NCBI RefSeq assembly: GCF_030407435.1
Contig: NZ_JASDDK010000002.1
Coordinates: forward strand, 154,701-218,700
Direction: 5' to 3'
Length of the DNA: 64,000 nucleotides
Source of the DNA: Winogradskyella bathintestinalis
GTDB taxonomy: Bacteria > Bacteroidota > Bacteroidia > Flavobacteriales > Flavobacteriaceae
Shown here: positions 62,808-64,000 of the stretch, piece after piece
Position numbering within the stretch: the first letter of the stretch is position 1
Layout: each line of letters begins with the position of its first letter
Notes under the pieces: generated by a model
Seen by the model: the letters and a program-made list of their open reading frames with translations, nothing else
What the model was told of the DNA's origin: nothing
Databases searched by the model: none
Program-made: the position numbers and the translations under genes

Positions 62808-64000
62808 ATGAGACTACACAGAAACCTGTGCTTTGCCGTGATTGACGGATTGCACCTTATTTTTAACGAAGGAGAATACGCAGATAAAGTCATTCAACAA
62901 TTACTTAAACGCGATAAACGCTGGGGAAGTAGAGATAGAGGTTTTGTTGCTGAAACGGTATATACTATGGTACGTTACCAACGGCTTTATGCAGAAATTG
63001 CAAATGTAAAAGCACCTTATCATCGTGATGATCTCTGGAGAATGTTTGCCGTTTGGGCAACTCTAAAGGGTATTAAATTACCAGATTGGAAATATTTTAC
63101 GGATACACCAACACGAAAAATAAAAGGCCGTTTTGATGAGCTATCTAAAATTAGAAAATTTAAAGAGTCCATACCAGATTGGATGGATGATTTAGGTGTG
63201 GCTGAATTAGGCGAAGACGTATGGAGCAAGGAAATTGCTATGCAAAATGAGCAAGCTGATGTTATCCTTCGAGTAAATACTTTAAAAACTACTAAAAAAG
63301 ATTTACAGCACAAGTTAGAGTCAGAAGATATTGAAACTGAATTTTTACCCAATCACCCTGCTGCTTTAAAATTAACTGAACGTGCCAACGTTTTTAAAAC
63401 CGAAGCATTTAAAGAGGGTTGGTTTGAAGTGCAAGACGCTTCTTCTCAATTAGTAGCTGAATTTTTAGATGTACAACCAGGTATGAAAGTTGTCGATGTT
63501 TGCGCAGGCGCTGGAGGAAAAACCTTGCATTTAGCCTCGTTGATGGAAAATAAAGGTCAAATCATTTCCATGGATATTTACGAAAGTAAATTAAAAAAAC
63601 TCAAAATCAGAGCACGAAGAAACGGGGTTCATAATATTGAACTAAAAGTCATCGACTCTACTAAACCAATTAAAAAGTTGCACGGTAAAGCTGATCGCTT
63701 ATTGATTGATGCACCATGTTCTGGTTTAGGAGTTTTAAGAAGAAACCCAGATGCTAAATGGAAATTACAACCAGAATTCATCGACAGCATAAAAAAGACG
63801 CAGCTAGAGGTCTTAGAACAATATTCAAAAATGGTAAAACCTGGAGGAAAAATGGTCTATGCTACTTGTTCTGTTTTACCGTCCGAAAATCAGAAACAAG
63901 TTGATAAATTTTTAACATCTGAAGCCGGAAAAGATTTTACCTTTGTAAAAGATAAAAAAGTACTGGCGTATAAATCTGGCTTTGACGGATTTTATATGGC
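62808..64000 (+). CDS. RsmB/NOP-family RNA m5C methyltransferase (partial, runs off the window)
   Basis: The frame from ATG 62808 is open to the end of the window (397 codons). Its N-terminal region (MRLHRNLCFAVIDGLHLIFN) is followed by a SAM-dependent methyltransferase with VVDVCAGAGGKTLHLASL (motif I), DAPCSGLGVLRRNPDAKW (motif IV with the catalytic Cys) and YATCSVLPSEN (motif VI with the second Cys). These are the hallmarks of RsmB/NOP2/Sun rRNA m5C methyltransferases. The C-terminal end is missing. It is probably a single transcription unit. Confidence 0.9.
   Translation, partial: MRLHRNLCFAVIDGLHLIFNEGEYADKVIQQLLKRDKRWGSRDRGFVAETVYTMVRYQRLYAEIANVKAPYHRDDLWRMFAVWATLKGIKLPDWKYFTDTPTRKIKGRFDELSKIRKFKESIPDWMDDLGVAELGEDVWSKEIAMQNEQADVILRVNTLKTTKKDLQHKLESEDIETEFLPNHPAALKLTERANVFKTEAFKEGWFEVQDASSQLVAEFLDVQPGMKVVDVCAGAGGKTLHLASLMENKGQIISMDIYESKLKKLKIRARRNGVHNIELKVIDSTKPIKKLHGKADRLLIDAPCSGLGVLRRNPDAKWKLQPEFIDSIKKTQLEVLEQYSKMVKPGGKMVYATCSVLPSENQKQVDKFLTSEAGKDFTFVKDKKVLAYKSGFDGFYM

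Noticed and set aside
1..64000. CRISPR arrays, rRNA and tRNA genes
   Set aside because: No regularly spaced repeats with unique spacers, no conserved rRNA segments and no cloverleaf with a T-loop motif were found by reading; short tRNAs could still be missed.

Overview
The window looks like a chromosome segment of a marine-type Flavobacteriaceae bacterium (Bacteroidota). The evidence is the low G+C, a T9SS-sorted secreted protein, Bacteroidota-style promoters (TTTG ... TAnnTTTG), HYC_CC_PP, DUF6266 and DUF6943 proteins, a CzcA-TolC fusion, and BT4734-type primase and DUF3987 genes. No tRNA, rRNA or CRISPR array was recognised.

Left chromosomal flank (1-18301): the end of a nitroreductase-like gene, a YqhD-like alcohol dehydrogenase, a DJ-1/PfpI lipoprotein, a decayed SnoaL/NTF2-like gene, and a KefB/KefG-type K+ efflux pair. 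These are followed by MarC and a tripartite AcrAB-TolC-type efflux operon flanked by a MarR/GbsR-type regulator (with a clear palindromic operator) and a TetR regulator. Next come an HxlR fragment, a large T9SS-secreted Asp-box protein and a TPR-LuxR-type regulator.

Integrated element (about 33 kb, 18302-51308): a 15-bp direct repeat (TACTTCCCGATACAA) lies at 18302-18316 and again at the very 3' end of mnmE (51294-51308). A tyrosine integrase and a zinc-ribbon/excisionase-like protein sit next to the mnmE copy. This is an integrative element inserted in the 3' end of mnmE. Its cargo is an 18-kb co-directional metal-resistance block with two HME-RND systems: a CusABC-like Cu/Ag set with HMA, DUF305, DUF3347 and MauE proteins, and a CzcB/CzcA-TolC set with a Zn/Cd P-type ATPase and a Fur-family regulator. 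It also carries a compact four-gene defence operon (C-protein-like XRE regulator, type IIG restriction-modification enzyme, 107-aa unknown, prokaryotic Argonaute) and a replication/maintenance module (two excisionase-like HTH proteins, BT4734-type primase-like protein, PriCT-2/DUF3987 protein). A 1-kb region near the left end is mostly non-coding and holds long nested inverted repeats.

Right chromosomal flank (51293-64000): mnmE, a TlpA-like thioredoxin, a rhomboid protease, a lipid A-type acyltransferase, a class V aminotransferase-fold enzyme, phosphoglucosamine mutase, an ACP phosphodiesterase, several conserved hypotheticals, a Ycf48-like lipoprotein and the start of an RsmB/NOP-type rRNA methyltransferase.

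The most interesting points are three. (1) An Argonaute is apparently co-transcribed with a type IIG restriction enzyme and a controller protein; its PIWI domain seems to lack the catalytic tetrad. (2) Short repeats (ends GTCA...TCTC) are inserted in frame inside protein-coding genes. (3) There is a well-defined integrative element using mnmE as its target.
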